Notes under the pieces: model-generated
Told to the model about the DNA's origin: nothing
Databases searched by the model: none
What the model saw: the letters and a program-made list of their open reading frames with translations, nothing else
Position numbers and translations under genes: made by a program
Shown: one piece after another, positions 1 to 10,821 of the stretch
Layout: every line of letters starts with the position of its first letter
Numbering within the stretch: the first letter of the stretch is position 1
Assembly: GCA_039105265.1 (NCBI GenBank)
Contig: JAPFFF010000031.1
Coordinates: forward strand, 620,001-684,000
DNA: 64,000 bases
Direction of reading: 5' to 3'
Origin: Tritrichomonas musculus
Taxonomy: Eukaryota > Parabasalia > Tritrichomonadida > Tritrichomonadidae

Positions 1-3000
1 TGCATCAGAAATGGATCAAAGAAATATAGCCAATTTGGAACTATTACTGCTGATTACAGAGGACGTTTGATTACTGCAGATATCCCTGAAACCGAAATGA
101 TGCTATTAAACTATCGTCAATTGAAATTCTGGGATCTTCTTGCTGACGAACTTCTTGAGCTTCTTGATTCTTGTGGAGTTTCAGGCTTTTATATCGGTTC
201 AATTGAACATTGGGATACTGTCTTCCCACGCGACTTGCAAGAATTGATGAGACTCGATCCAGATGATACTCCTCATTACCAAGTTAACAATGTTATTGAA
301 GGAACAATCGTTGCATCTTCAAATCCTGATCAAATGTGCAATTTAATGACCAGAAAAGCAGAATATTCTCCTTACTTATTCAAGATTATGCAAAAGATAT
401 GGTCAAAAAGACCAGATGCTTTTGTATGGACACAATGCGACCCAGAATTTGAGCCATTCGCTATTAAGAGTGGTCTTATTCCAGCGAACTATGCATTTAG
501 GAATGTCATTCAATGTTCAATTGAATATTCAGTTCATAATGACAATGTTGATTATGTCAACGCAAACGAAACATTAATTAAACTCTATGAAGAAAGAAAG
601 AAGAGGAATCCAGAAGGCTCGCTTCTTGTCGCTCCATTTGGTGCATTAATGGATGGTCCATTCAATCTTCCAAATGAAGGACTTTCACTTGCAATTGATC
701 TTCTCTTTTATCTTACAGATGTTCCTCTTATCAGTGGATGCCTTGATACAGCAATGTTCTATGCAAATGCTTATTCAACGATTAAACAAGTTCGAGAAAA
801 GAATGCTAAATGGCCTGTTAAATGGTGGCCAAATTATCAACGTTTCTCTGATCTTCTCAAAAATAGAGCATCAACGCGTACAAAGGCTGATTGGGCTCTA
901 TCAGGTGATGTTAACATTTTACCAGTTTCTTATGATGGCCATCCAATGCGAGCTATTCTTTCTGTTGCTAGAGTATGCCCTCAGACCAAGCGTTGCTGCC
1001 TCATTTGTTTATCATTCTACATGTACAATTTAATCTACGAAGTCAATGTCAAATCATTAAAGATTTTAACTGATAAGCCAACAGATTGTGTCGTTGAAGT
1101 TAAACCAATTCTCGGTGCTGCAGCTGATACTTCTTATTACGGAATTACAGAAGTTCAAGGAACCGGTTCTGCATTCTTCTTAGAACTTCCTAATTTTGCA
1201 ACAGCAGTATATGAAGTTAACATTGTTCAACCTCCAATTCCACCTAATGTTCGTAGAACTTTAATGGATCATGTTTATATTCGACTTACACGTGCTATTC
1301 GTTATGATTCGCGAACTGTTTTGTCAAACAACAAGATTTTCAATCAAATTTTGAAAGCACTTGAAGAAAACCCAGAAGGTGAAAAGATCATTAAAAACAT
1401 TGGTAAATTGCCACGTGATAAAGATGTACCAAATATTGTTCGTGAAGCTTTGTATTATGCAACAAGAAACAAAAAAGATTCACAAACTCAAGCTTTGATA
1501 GAACTTCAAGACGATGATGATATTGAAAAGAGAGAAGAATCTGCAATAAAAATACTTCATCATCTTGCTGATTCAAAAGAAGAAATTGTTTCTAAAATTG
1601 GAAAGAAAGCAATTGAATTGAACGACCTTGGACCAATTTTATTTGTTGCACCAGAATTGGGTCCATTTTCAAAAGTCGGTGGTCTCTCAACCATGGTTTG
1701 GGAACTTGCAAAAGAACTTGTCAATCTTGGTTTAGATATTCATGTCATTTCTCCATATTATAATGTATCTCCAAAAGGTGAAACTGATTACTTGAAGAAA
1801 TATGGAATTGAATATAAGAGAACAATTGATGTTTATTGCCCTGCCAAAATCACAATTGGTATTCATTATGGCCTTATTGATGGTGTCAAGTGCTGGTTCC
1901 TTCATCATTATTCCTATTTCGCAGCTCCATATCAAACAGGATCATCTTCATTCAGACTTCAACTCCTCGTTATAATGGCAAAGGCTGCCTTAGAACTTTG
2001 CTGCCAAGTCCGAATTATTCCATCACTCGTTATTTCAAATGATTGGATGACAGGACTCATTCCTGCAATGGGAAGAAAACAGTTTGGATCAGTATTCGAT
2101 AATACCAAATTCCTCCACATTTTCCATAATCTTGGTGTTGGATATGCTGGCAAGATTTGGCCAAATAACGGCGATACTGGCTCATTACGTTACATTCACC
2201 AACTTCCTGATGAATTAATTGTTGACAACTTTGATCATTCAATTGATCCAAGTTTATGCGCACTACTCTGCTGCGATCAATGGGCAACTGTTTCAAAGAA
2301 ATATCGTCAAGAACTTCTTGAAAGTTCTCCTTACAATTGGCTCTTATGCCGTTTCCCACATCCATTTGCTTATTCTAATGGAATTCGTTTTCAAGAGCGC
2401 CTTGATGCTCTGAAGAAGCTCAACATGAATCATGATCAAGCCAAGAAAGCAGTTCAAGAGAAATATTTCGGATACTCAGATGAAAAAATGTGCTTATTTG
2501 TATTTGTTGGTAGAATTGTTGAACAAAAAGGCGTTTACCTCATCATTGACTCTTTCGAAGAGCTAAACAGGCAATTCAATGGAAAACTCATGTTCATTGT
2601 TGGCGGACAAGCAGCTCCAGATGATCGATCATATGGTCTTCCATGCACTCAAAAGATGTGGGACTTAAAGAACAGATATCCTAAACAATTCTGGGCAGAT
2701 CCTTCCCAATTCTTCTCCGATGGTCTTTTATGCTGCCAAGCCGCAGATTATACAATGATCCCATCTTTGTTCGAACCATCTGGAATTGTTCAACAGGAAG
2801 CTTTCGCATCAGGTTGCCCTGTTATTGCATTCAGAACAGGTGGCCTTGCTGACACTGTTTTCGAATTCGATCGAGAAAAATTAACTGGAAATGGATTCGT
2901 CTTCTTGGCCCATCACCACTACGATTTCATTTTAGCAGTCCAACGTGCTGTTGCTATTTTCGAAGACAAGAAACTTTATCCAATTTTAAGACAGAATGCA

Positions 3001-4113
3001 TTCAAATCAACTCTATCAACTGAAAAGGTTGCAATTGCTTGGTCCAGAGAATTTGCAAGACTATCTATGAAGATCTTTGAGAGAAAGGAGCATCCTCCAA
3101 TTGAACAAACGACAGCTAAATTTGCAGATCAACCTAAAATAAGATTTGACAAGCCAAAGCCAATCGTTCCACCAGCTTCGCTCGCCATAGATGTAAAGAA
3201 ATTAATTGGACAATCCAACCAGTCGACAGCAACTCCACAAGTAAGCCAAGCAACTTCAGCTTCAAATCCACCTTCACAGCAACATCAGACAACAACAACA
3301 ACAGTAACAACAACAACGGCAATTAAGCAATCCACAGTAACACAATCAACATCATATCCCAATCAATCAAATTCTTCATCACAACAAACAACTCAACCAA
3401 CAACAGCCACCACCGCATCTTATTCAACTACTCAGCAGCAAGCAACCAAGCCGCAAACAACTGGATTTACTTCAACTCATACTTATTCATCATCAACATC
3501 AGCATCTCATCCAACAACAACAACAACAACACATCCAACGACTACAGCAACAACAGCATCTCATCAAACAACAGCCACCACCGCATCTTATTCAACTACT
3601 CAGCAGCAGGCAACCAAGACGCAAACAACTGGATTTTCTTCAACTCATACTTATTCATCATCATCAGCATCTCATCCAACAACTACAACAGCAGCAACGA
3701 CGCATTCAACAACAACAAGCCAACCAACGACAAAATCGGTTACTTCTACTCAACCAACGACGACAGTCACAAAGCCGCCTCCTTCTAAACCAGAGGTAGA
3801 GTCGACATCTTCTGCTTCTGAAGCATCATCTGCTTCATCTTCTGGCTATTCATCAGCTGCAGCATCAGCAACAAGCTCAACAGCGTCATTCAACAGACCT
3901 TCACCTCTCGCAGCCCAGTCAACAACTCAGACTTCGTCATCAAATAAATCAACAACAGCAGCCGCAAGTTCCAATGCCAGCACAACAACAACAACAAGAA
4001 GTTCCACAACCAGTCATTCATCGTCAACAACAGCAAACAGACAAACAACAACATCAACTACAACATCAACCACTGCAAATTCCAAGATGCCTCCTCAATC
4101 ATCAAAGAAATGA
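1..4113 (+). CDS. Glycogen synthase (GT5 family), 5' end outside the window
   Basis: The frame is open to the first base of the window, so the gene starts upstream; about 1,370 residues are visible. The glycosyltransferase part starts near residue 540 with a starch/glycogen-synthase signature (APELGPFSKVGGLSTMV, the KxGGL nucleotide-sugar loop) and ends with the second GT-B signature around residues 925-955 (SGIVQQEAFASGCPVIAF followed by TGGLADTV). Before it lies about 450 residues, including GVSGFYIGSIEHWD near residue 60, that resemble an alpha-amylase (GH13) fold, as in fused amylase/glucan synthases; this is inference. The last ~300 residues are a Thr/Ser/Gln tail with no fold. It should elongate cytosolic glycogen from a nucleotide-glucose donor. 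Parabasalids store glycogen. The synthase call is firm; donor preference cannot be read here. Confidence 0.88.
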   Translation, partial: CIRNGSKKYSQFGTITADYRGRLITADIPETEMMLLNYRQLKFWDLLADELLELLDSCGVSGFYIGSIEHWDTVFPRDLQELMRLDPDDTPHYQVNNVIEGTIVASSNPDQMCNLMTRKAEYSPYLFKIMQKIWSKRPDAFVWTQCDPEFEPFAIKSGLIPANYAFRNVIQCSIEYSVHNDNVDYVNANETLIKLYEERKKRNPEGSLLVAPFGALMDGPFNLPNEGLSLAIDLLFYLTDVPLISGCLDTAMFYANAYSTIKQVREKNAKWPVKWWPNYQRFSDLLKNRASTRTKADWALSGDVNILPVSYDGHPMRAILSVARVCPQTKRCCLICLSFYMYNLIYEVNVKSLKILTDKPTDCVVEVKPILGAAADTSYYGITEVQGTGSAFFLELPNFATAVYEVNIVQPPIPPNVRRTLMDHVYIRLTRAIRYDSRTVLSNNKIFNQILKALEENPEGEKIIKNIGKLPRDKDVPNIVREALYYATRNKKDSQTQALIELQDDDDIEKREESAIKILHHLADSKEEIVSKIGKKAIELNDLGPILFVAPELGPFSKVGGLSTMVWELAKELVNLGLDIHVISPYYNVSPKGETDYLKKYGIEYKRTIDVYCPAKITIGIHYGLIDGVKCWFLHHYSYFAAPYQTGSSSFRLQLLVIMAKAALELCCQVRIIPSLVISNDWMTGLIPAMGRKQFGSVFDNTKFLHIFHNLGVGYAGKIWPNNGDTGSLRYIHQLPDELIVDNFDHSIDPSLCALLCCDQWATVSKKYRQELLESSPYNWLLCRFPHPFAYSNGIRFQERLDALKKLNMNHDQAKKAVQEKYFGYSDEKMCLFVFVGRIVEQKGVYLIIDSFEELNRQFNGKLMFIVGGQAAPDDRSYGLPCTQKMWDLKNRYPKQFWADPSQFFSDGLLCCQAADYTMIPSLFEPSGIVQQEAFASGCPVIAFRTGGLADTVFEFDREKLTGNGFVFLAHHHYDFILAVQRAVAIFEDKKLYPILRQNAFKSTLSTEKVAIAWSREFARLSMKIFERKEHPPIEQTTAKFADQPKIRFDKPKPIVPPASLAIDVKKLIGQSNQSTATPQVSQATSASNPPSQQHQTTTTTVTTTTAIKQSTVTQSTSYPNQSNSSSQQTTQPTTATTASYSTTQQQATKPQTTGFTSTHTYSSSTSASHPTTTTTTHPTTTATTASHQTTATTASYSTTQQQATKTQTTGFSSTHTYSSSSASHPTTTTAATTHSTTTSQPTTKSVTSTQPTTTVTKPPPSKPEVESTSSASEASSASSSGYSSAAASATSSTASFNRPSPLAAQSTTQTSSSNKSTTAAASSNASTTTTTRSSTTSHSSSTTANRQTTTSTTTSTTANSKMPPQSSKK
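3401..3690 (+). repeat. Imperfect tandem duplication in the Thr/Ser tail of glycogen synthase
   Basis: Two in-frame copies about 168 bases apart each encode a block beginning TTATTASYSTTQQQATK and continuing with QTTGF and STHTYSSS. They differ by a few substitutions and a one-codon gap. The flanking sequence is rich in ACA/ACT triplets, so slippage or unequal exchange is a likely origin. Confidence 0.8.
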
Positions 4114-4567
4114 ATGATTTAATACAGAACATTTGAAACAAGATCCAATTCTAACTTTTATTTTTTTTTATTTTTTTATTTTATAAAACAATTTTGAAGT
4201 TTAAACTTTTCTTTTTTTTTTTTCTTACAAAAAGATGATCTTTGCTTAACAACATAACTAGAGCTGCTCTACAAATAGAGATTCGCATTTTGGAGTCCAA
4301 AATATGATTTCAAAAATATGTTGATCATCATTGGATGATTGACTTGGGATAAAATTGAAATTTCTTTTTTAATCATTTTTTCACATTCTTCTTTGTCATC
4401 GTGGCAATTAATTACTTTTGCTGCATATTAATTTAGAATCTTCAAATTGCCTGCTACCAATTCTTTCTTGATAATCTCCTACAATTTTTTCAAAATTATG
4501 AATGCTAATGACATTTGCTTGTTTAAACGATCATTCATTATCAAAGATTTTTTATAATATAAAAATT
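4114..4567. other. Convergent intergenic spacer
   Basis: This is the spacer between two convergent genes. It is AT-rich with long T tracts directly after the glycogen synthase stop, which probably serve the 3' end. No RNA gene, open frame or repeat stands out. Confidence 0.5.
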
Positions 4568-7099
4568 TTAGAGTGGCGTAATTTTGGCATAGCCGTTGCC
4601 AACGTGACCTCGCTCATTTCCATTCCCATCTGGACGAGGGAATTCTTCGTTGCCTCCAACACACGTCACATCAGTTAAGTAGTACTCGCTGCTTAGAGCA
4701 AATTGTGATGAATTTGCAGAATCACCTGACTTAAATGCTTGCATGCTCGCCTCGGTGAACGTCCAGCCTGATCCGCCGCCGCCACTTGAACAAAGATATG
4801 TATAGCCAAATCCGCCACCGCTGCATCCGCCGTACCAGCCACCGCCGCCACCACCGCATGAATCACAACCACTATCGTATTTACCAGAGCCACCCAAACC
4901 AAATTTGCCACGATCTATTTTTCTGTCATCAGTACCATCTTTTTCTAAAATGCTGCCTGACTGCGTGCCTCCTCCCTGGTTCTGAATTGATCCTTCTAAG
5001 GAGGAATGGCCTCCATTCAAACCTCCTCCAAATCCGCCTGGATCAATAAACGTACTGCTGCCACTAGCTCCGCCACCTCCGCCTGCGACAATCACTCGCG
5101 CGAAGTCTGATTTGCTTCCGATTCGAATTGAGGTCGAACCTCCCCCTGTTCCCGAAACAGTCGTACAATTAAACCAGTGACCGGTTTTTGTTCCTCCACC
5201 ATCAGGGAATCCTCCTTTCGTGCTTGAATTGTCTGATGAGTTTGAGGGACGGCCTTCTTCTCCAACGAAAACATAGATAGTCTCAATTGTTTTCAAATTC
5301 AGAATACCTCGTGAATAACCGCCTAAACCGCCTTGAACTGTCTGCTGATTACTTCTATTATGGCCACTATAACCATTACCTGTAGAATCGCCGCCTTTTG
5401 CGCCCCAGACTTCAAGTTTGTATTGGCCTTTAGGAAGTGAAATCTTGGCTGGATTTCCTTCATAGCCGAACGTAAAACTGCCGGCAGTCGTTGTAACCGA
5501 GTTACTCACAATTTCATTTGATTCTCCTTCAGTGTTAAAGACAATGCATCGCACGTAGTACAGGCCTATCTTGCATGCAAATGTTGTGTTTATGTGAAGT
5601 GATGTGATTGGCTCTCCTTTTTCATACGCTTCACTTCCAAGATATTTCGCATCACTTGTGCTAACGATAACTTTGCTATTCGTTGTGTCAAGTGTTCCGT
5701 GTTTAATTATCAAATTGATATCTGCATTGATAAATTGCTCTTTCTCGACACTGGCAGTAATTTGTCCTTCGAATGGGACGACTTCTTTTTTTGTTTCAAC
5801 GACTTTTTTCTCTGAAATTGTTAATTTATTCTGTAGTTCACTTATTTGATTTTCTAATTCTTTTGAATATTTAATTTGATTTTGTAATTGTTCATTAAAT
5901 TGTGTTTGAAGTAATGTTTCCAAATCTTTCATTTTGCTTTGCTGTTCAATATTCATATTTTTTGAGTCATTAAATTGATTTTGAAGTGACATTATCTTTT
6001 CTTCCAAATCTTTCATTTTGTTTTGTTGCTCGGTGATCAAATTGTTTGAATCATTTAATTGGCCTTTAAGCTCAGCATTAACTTTTTCTGAGTCATTGAT
6101 TTGGTTTTGAAATTTTGTTTCTAAATCTTTCATTTTGCTTTGTTGCTCGTTGATCAAGTTGTTTGAATCATCCAATTGACTTTTAAGTTCAGCATTAACT
6201 TTTTCTGAGTCATTAATTTGCTTTTGAAGTTTTGTTTCTAAATCTTTCATTTTGTTTTGTTGTTGATCATTCATTTCTTGAAGATTTTTTTTACGACTAT
6301 TTATCTCATTTATAAGGTTTAAGTTACACTTCAGGTAATCAAAGTAATGTTGCGTTTTTTCATCGGATTTTGAATACATTCCACACAATTCTTCAAGTCG
6401 GTCTTCTGAAAGTTTTTGAAGATCAAGAAACGGAAATAAAACATAAAATTTGCTCAGTGATTTAATAATAATATCAAAAAGTTTGTTGCTATTGATTAAG
6501 TCAGGTGAACTTTTTTCAATAATACGATAAATAATTTCAATTGGTAATTGGTCGAATTTGTCATTTGAAAAAAATTTATTAATTTTGCTTGCTAATATAT
6601 TTTCTATTTCACTACTGATTTGGATTTGGCCATTATTTGTTTCTGTTTGCGTTTTTGCATCATATTGAATCATTTGGATAATAAAATCAACATCAACGTT
6701 GTGATCTTTAATATATTGATTAATTTTGGATGAAAGTTTTCGAACTCCAAAAAATTTGGAAATTTTAAGAAGATCTATGCATTGAATGTATGTTAAGATC
6801 GCATCTTCGTTGATGTTGTAGTTTTGTTGTAATAATTGAAAAAAGTAATCGACGCTATCTGGTAAAAGATGATATTCGTCCTGAAATTTATGAATTTCTT
6901 GAGGTAAATGATTGATAACATCTGGAAACAAATATGATTCTCGGACAAGTTTTGAATATTTAGTTAATTGTGAATAAAATAAATTAATTGTTTTTGAATC
7001 ATGTTGAAATGAAACTAAATCATCTTTTTCAAAATTGTCATCATCAATAATATCAGATTTTTGCTCTTGGCCAAGATTTTGCGAGCAAGAATTGCTCAT
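4568..7099 (-). CDS. BTB-like / coiled-coil / ALK-LTK-type glycine-rich protein
   Basis: The protein has 843 residues in three parts. Residues ~25-270 form a helical N-terminal region resembling the BTB-like modules common in trichomonad and amoebal proteins (start HDSKTINLFYSQLTKYSKLV). Residues ~270-430 are a coiled coil built from about four repeats of a 29-40-residue unit with the core KMKDLETKLQKQINDSEKVN. Residues ~500-843 hold a fibronectin-like stretch and then a glycine-rich domain with GAKGGDSTGNG, VIVAGGGGGASG and CGGGGGGWYGG, which matches the glycine-rich domain of ALK/LTK receptors (Pfam Gly_rich). There is no signal peptide and no kinase. Role unknown; the modules suggest oligomerisation and protein or glycan binding. 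The ATG at 7097-7099 is the first in frame. Confidence 0.72.
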   Translation of the reverse strand: MSNSCSQNLGQEQKSDIIDDDNFEKDDLVSFQHDSKTINLFYSQLTKYSKLVRESYLFPDVINHLPQEIHKFQDEYHLLPDSVDYFFQLLQQNYNINEDAILTYIQCIDLLKISKFFGVRKLSSKINQYIKDHNVDVDFIIQMIQYDAKTQTETNNGQIQISSEIENILASKINKFFSNDKFDQLPIEIIYRIIEKSSPDLINSNKLFDIIIKSLSKFYVLFPFLDLQKLSEDRLEELCGMYSKSDEKTQHYFDYLKCNLNLINEINSRKKNLQEMNDQQQNKMKDLETKLQKQINDSEKVNAELKSQLDDSNNLINEQQSKMKDLETKFQNQINDSEKVNAELKGQLNDSNNLITEQQNKMKDLEEKIMSLQNQFNDSKNMNIEQQSKMKDLETLLQTQFNEQLQNQIKYSKELENQISELQNKLTISEKKVVETKKEVVPFEGQITASVEKEQFINADINLIIKHGTLDTTNSKVIVSTSDAKYLGSEAYEKGEPITSLHINTTFACKIGLYYVRCIVFNTEGESNEIVSNSVTTTAGSFTFGYEGNPAKISLPKGQYKLEVWGAKGGDSTGNGYSGHNRSNQQTVQGGLGGYSRGILNLKTIETIYVFVGEEGRPSNSSDNSSTKGGFPDGGGTKTGHWFNCTTVSGTGGGSTSIRIGSKSDFARVIVAGGGGGASGSSTFIDPGGFGGGLNGGHSSLEGSIQNQGGGTQSGSILEKDGTDDRKIDRGKFGLGGSGKYDSGCDSCGGGGGGWYGGCSGGGFGYTYLCSSGGGGSGWTFTEASMQAFKSGDSANSSQFALSSEYYLTDVTCVGGNEEFPRPDGNGNERGHVGNGYAKITPL

Positions 7100-7692
7100 T
7101 AATTTTTAACTAAAAATATGGCAAATTTAAAATTCAAAAATTTGTTATTTGAAAAAGTTCAGTAACATAATTTTTCCTTTAATTTGTGATACAGATGGGA
7201 AGAAAAAAATAAAAATATCAAATAATAATGAATGATATTTTCTTAGTCACTACTTCATTTCATGGGTAGTGTTTTGCACAATCTACGGAGCCAGATTGAT
7301 TGAATTTTAGAAGCTCAAAACCGCTCTCAGCATGTTGTGCCACCATATACTAGGATATTTTGAGGGATAGGAAAAGTAAATAAATTTCTAATAGTGTTTA
7401 TAAAATTGTTTTGAGGATCTTTAAATCATCGGACAATAAACGTTCTTTGGATCCAATATTTCAATGAAATTTTGGATGAACAAATATTTAGAATACAATT
7501 TATGGATTTTAGTTCTATCCAGACTCTCGAAATACGAAACTTGATCAATCATTAAACAAAGATTCGTTCACAATAAAAAAAAAAAAAAAGAAAAAGAAAC
7601 AATGATAAATAAAAAAAATAAAGATTAAAGAATTTCGTATATCGAGAGTCAAAACTCTTTCTGTTATGTTTTATTACTAAAAAGTAAATATT
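7100..7692. other. Spacer between the BTB-like gene and actin, with one inverted repeat
   Basis: The spacer holds an A tract (7578-7592) and an 18-base inverted repeat with one mismatch: GACTCTCGAAATACGAAA at 7522-7539 and its complement at 7633-7650. It lies just beyond the actin stop, so it could fold in the actin 3' UTR, with a loop of about 93 bases. No open frame of note. Confidence 0.5.
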
Positions 7693-8820
7693 TTAGAAGC
7701 ATTTCCTGTGGACAATTCCTGGTCCGGCATCGTTGTATTCGTCGTGTGTGATAACCATTTGTGGGAATGTGGCGAGGGATGCAAGGATGGATCCTCCGAT
7801 CCAAACTGCATACTTACGCTCTGGTGGGGCAACAACCTTGACCTTCATTGTTGGTGGGGCAAGGTTTGTGATTTCCTTTTCGATACGTTCTGGAAGTCCT
7901 TCGAACATGGTGGTACCTCCGGAAAGAACAATGTTAGCATAAAGATCTTTACGAACATCAATATCGCACTTCATGATTGAGTCGAAGAGGGTCTTGTCGA
8001 TACCATCGAATTCAAATCCGTTCATGTGTGGCTTGAAGAGAAGTTCTGGGCAACGGAAACGTTCGTCGGCAATTGTGATGACGTTTCCATCTGGAAGTGT
8101 GTATGAAACATCGCATTCTGAGGATGATTTGGCCTTTTGGAGTTCGGCATCATAGTCGAGGGCAACATAGGCGTGCTTCTCTTTGATATCACGAACGATT
8201 TCCTTTTCGGCGGAGGTTGTGAAGGTGTAACCACGTTCGTTTAAGATCTTTTGGAGCCAGACGGTAAGATCACGGCCTGCAAGGTTAAGACGCATGATGG
8301 CGTGTGGAAGGGAGTAACCTTCGTAGATTGGGACTGTGTGGGAAACACCATCGCCGGCATCAAAAACGATACCGGTGGTACGTCCGGATGAGTAAAGGGA
8401 AAGAACAGCTTGGATACCGACATAGAAGGATGGAACATTGAAGGTTTCGAACATGAGTTGAATCATCTTTTCACGGTTAGCCTTTGGGTTCATTGGTGCT
8501 TCTGTAAGAAGAACTGGGTGTTCTGCTGGATCAACACGAAGTTCGTTGTAGAAGGTGTGGTGCCAGATCTTTTCCATATCATCCCAGTTGGTAACGATAC
8601 CGTGTTCAATTGGGTATTTAAGGATGAGAACACCTGCCTTTGCGCATGCTTCATCACCAACATATGTGTCCTTGTTTTGACCACCTGCAACTGCAGCAAC
8701 ATACTTTGGACGTCCGACAATTGATGGGAAAACCGAACGTGGGGCTTCATCTCCTGCGAAACCGGCCTTGCACATACCGGATCCATTATCGATAACAAGT
8801 GTTTGGACTTCGTCAGCCAT
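7693..8820 (-). CDS. ACT: Actin
   Basis: A full-length 375-residue conventional actin, the usual family length. It starts [20 protein letters not shown] (phosphate-binding loop 1), contains [14 protein letters not shown] (loop 2), [24 protein letters not shown] (adenosine region) and ends GIVHRKCF. It polymerises into cytoplasmic filaments that drive the amoeboid and adhesive behaviour of these parasites. Residues ~40-55 (the DNase-I loop) read [15 protein letters not shown], with VAAVAGG in place of the usual HQGVMVGMG-type sequence, as expected of a divergent protist actin. GC content is well above the flanks, consistent with strong expression. Intact and very confidently identified. Confidence 0.98.
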   Translation of the reverse strand: MADEVQTLVIDNGSGMCKAGFAGDEAPRSVFPSIVGRPKYVAAVAGGQNKDTYVGDEACAKAGVLILKYPIEHGIVTNWDDMEKIWHHTFYNELRVDPAEHPVLLTEAPMNPKANREKMIQLMFETFNVPSFYVGIQAVLSLYSSGRTTGIVFDAGDGVSHTVPIYEGYSLPHAIMRLNLAGRDLTVWLQKILNERGYTFTTSAEKEIVRDIKEKHAYVALDYDAELQKAKSSSECDVSYTLPDGNVITIADERFRCPELLFKPHMNGFEFDGIDKTLFDSIMKCDIDVRKDLYANIVLSGGTTMFEGLPERIEKEITNLAPPTMKVKVVAPPERKYAVWIGGSILASLATFPQMVITHDEYNDAGPGIVHRKCF

Positions 8821-8830
8821 TCTTTCTAAG

Positions 8831-8841
8831 AAATGAAATGA
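8831..8841 (-). promoter_or_regulatory. Inr-like start element upstream of actin
   Basis: On the minus strand TCATTTCATTT lies about 11-21 bases before the actin ATG. Trichomonads use a short initiator with the core TCA+1-pyrimidine-(T/A) a few bases ahead of the start codon, and this matches. Assignment is by position and core match only. Confidence 0.45.
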
Positions 8842-9154
8842 TTTTCATCTCATTTTATATTTTTCTTAGAAGTTCTGAATTCTTCAAAAAAATTGAAAAC
8901 TGAGATATAAAAATTCAATAAATTCAAAATTTATGAGAAAGAGTTCAAGAATATCATATGATTATTTTTTTTTGAAATAACATTAAAGGAATAATAGAAA
9001 CTAATGATGATATTTTCCATTGCAAAATCTAAACCAAAAAGTTATTATCGAAAAAAATAATATAATGAGAAGGAGGAATATTTAAAAATTGTAAGCAGCT
9101 AAAACTGTATTGATTCCTATCTTGCTTTTTTTCTAAAGCTAAATTGTGAATATA

Positions 9155-10821
9155 GTACCGTCGGTTTGGGGAAGAACGTCGGTTTGGGAATGAGAACACT
9201 TAACTTTTTTAAAATTAAAATTTTATAAATTGAATTTAAAATAATCGTTTTTATTCTTATTTCTGCATATTTCTCAATGAATAAACCATATTTTGATCAT
9301 ATTCTTTTAAAAATATTATTTGCATTATATGCTCTCTATATATAAATGGGAAAATCAAAAAAATGCTAAAATATGCTTAAAATATCTGGATCTGAAAAAA
9401 AGATTTTGATTATTTACACATCAATATTGGGAAATAATATGAAATATATTTTACAGTGATATATCAATCAATACTATTGGTTGATTGGATGTTGAATTAT
9501 TCCTTTTTTTATATAAGGTTTTCATTGAACTTATAAAAGAACTTTTTTTTAGTAATAAAAATAATAATTTTTTTAAAAAAAGGAAAATTATATATGATTA
9601 GATCTAAAAAAATTAAATAATTAAAAATAATGCATATTTATAATTTACATTTGAAGAAAAATATATCGAAAAATCAGATATAGTTTTTAAAATTAAAACA
9701 ATCAAAAAATCTAATCATTAATTCATCACATAATTCAAACTTATTAAAACAAATCATATAAATACATGTAGCATTATTTACTATTTTAATGGCAATTGTT
9801 TATTTTTTGAAAAATTGAAAATTGGTGATTTAAATAGTGTTTTCATCATTTGAGGCCTTATCAAAATTTTTGAAAATTTGATTTTTTTCATTCATGAAAT
9901 TTGAAAAATGCAAGTTGATTATAAGGAAAATATTATATATCTTTACAGCTAAATAACTCTTGCAACTAACACTTATTATAATGCTTACTCTTCTTCAATG
10001 ATCAATGATTTGAAAAAACATTTTTTTAAAAAATTCCAATTAGCAATAGCAAACGAAAACTGTTAATTAAATTGAACAATCGTTTTTAATATTTTTATTA
10101 CTTTATTTTCTGATTTTTTTTAAGAACTGGTGAAATTAAGAGCTAAACATAATTTTTTTCTTTCTCTCCATTTTCAAAAAATGGCATCTAAACAAAATCA
10201 GGCAAAACTTGGTTTGATATCATTACTTGATAACAATTTAAAATTTTGATATGATTTTGAGATAATCATATTTTTCAGTGTTTTCAAGCAATTTTATAAA
10301 ATCCCGCCAAAAATTTAAAAATGCATGAAAAATAAAAGTTTAACAGATTATTAACATATTTAATGCTAGAATAGTTTTTTTATCACAATATTTATATTAC
10401 AGCAATAATGTATACTTATGTTTTTTGATATTCATAGAGAAATCGAAAGATATTAAATTCAAAAGAAAAAGATGAATAAAAAGGAATCAAATTATATTTG
10501 AATCATTCTATACATAAAATAATAATATAGATATATAAGTCAAATTTAATCATATGTTATTTATCCTAAATATCGTTTTTTCAGATCCAGATATTTTAAG
10601 CATATTTTAGCATTTTTTTGATTTTCCCATTTATATATAGAGAGCATATAATGCAAATAATATTTTTAAAAGAATATGATCAAAATATGGTTTATTCATT
10701 GAGAAATATGCAGAAATAAGAATAAAAACGATTATTTTAAATTCAATTTATAAAATTTTAATTTTAAAAAAGTTAAGTGTTCTCATTCCCAAACCGACGT
10801 TCTTCCCCAAACCGACGGTAC
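9155..10821. mobile_element. Non-autonomous DNA transposon with ~246-bp terminal inverted repeats
   Basis: The ends are inverted copies of each other by eye over about 246 bases (9155-9400 and 10576-10821), starting GTACCGTCGGTTTGGGG. Within each end CGTCGGTTTGGG occurs twice, 5 bases apart, a likely transposase-binding pair. The flanks on both sides read TATA, compatible with a TA target duplication. The 1.17-kb core has no sizeable open frame, so the element would depend on a transposase elsewhere. The near-identity of the ends suggests recent movement or a long hairpin-forming structure. Superfamily unassigned; TA duplication would fit Tc1/mariner relatives. Confidence 0.8.

Noticed and set aside
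8022-8798. Several open frames opposite or overlapping actin
   Set aside because: Shadows of a GC-richer, strongly constrained gene.
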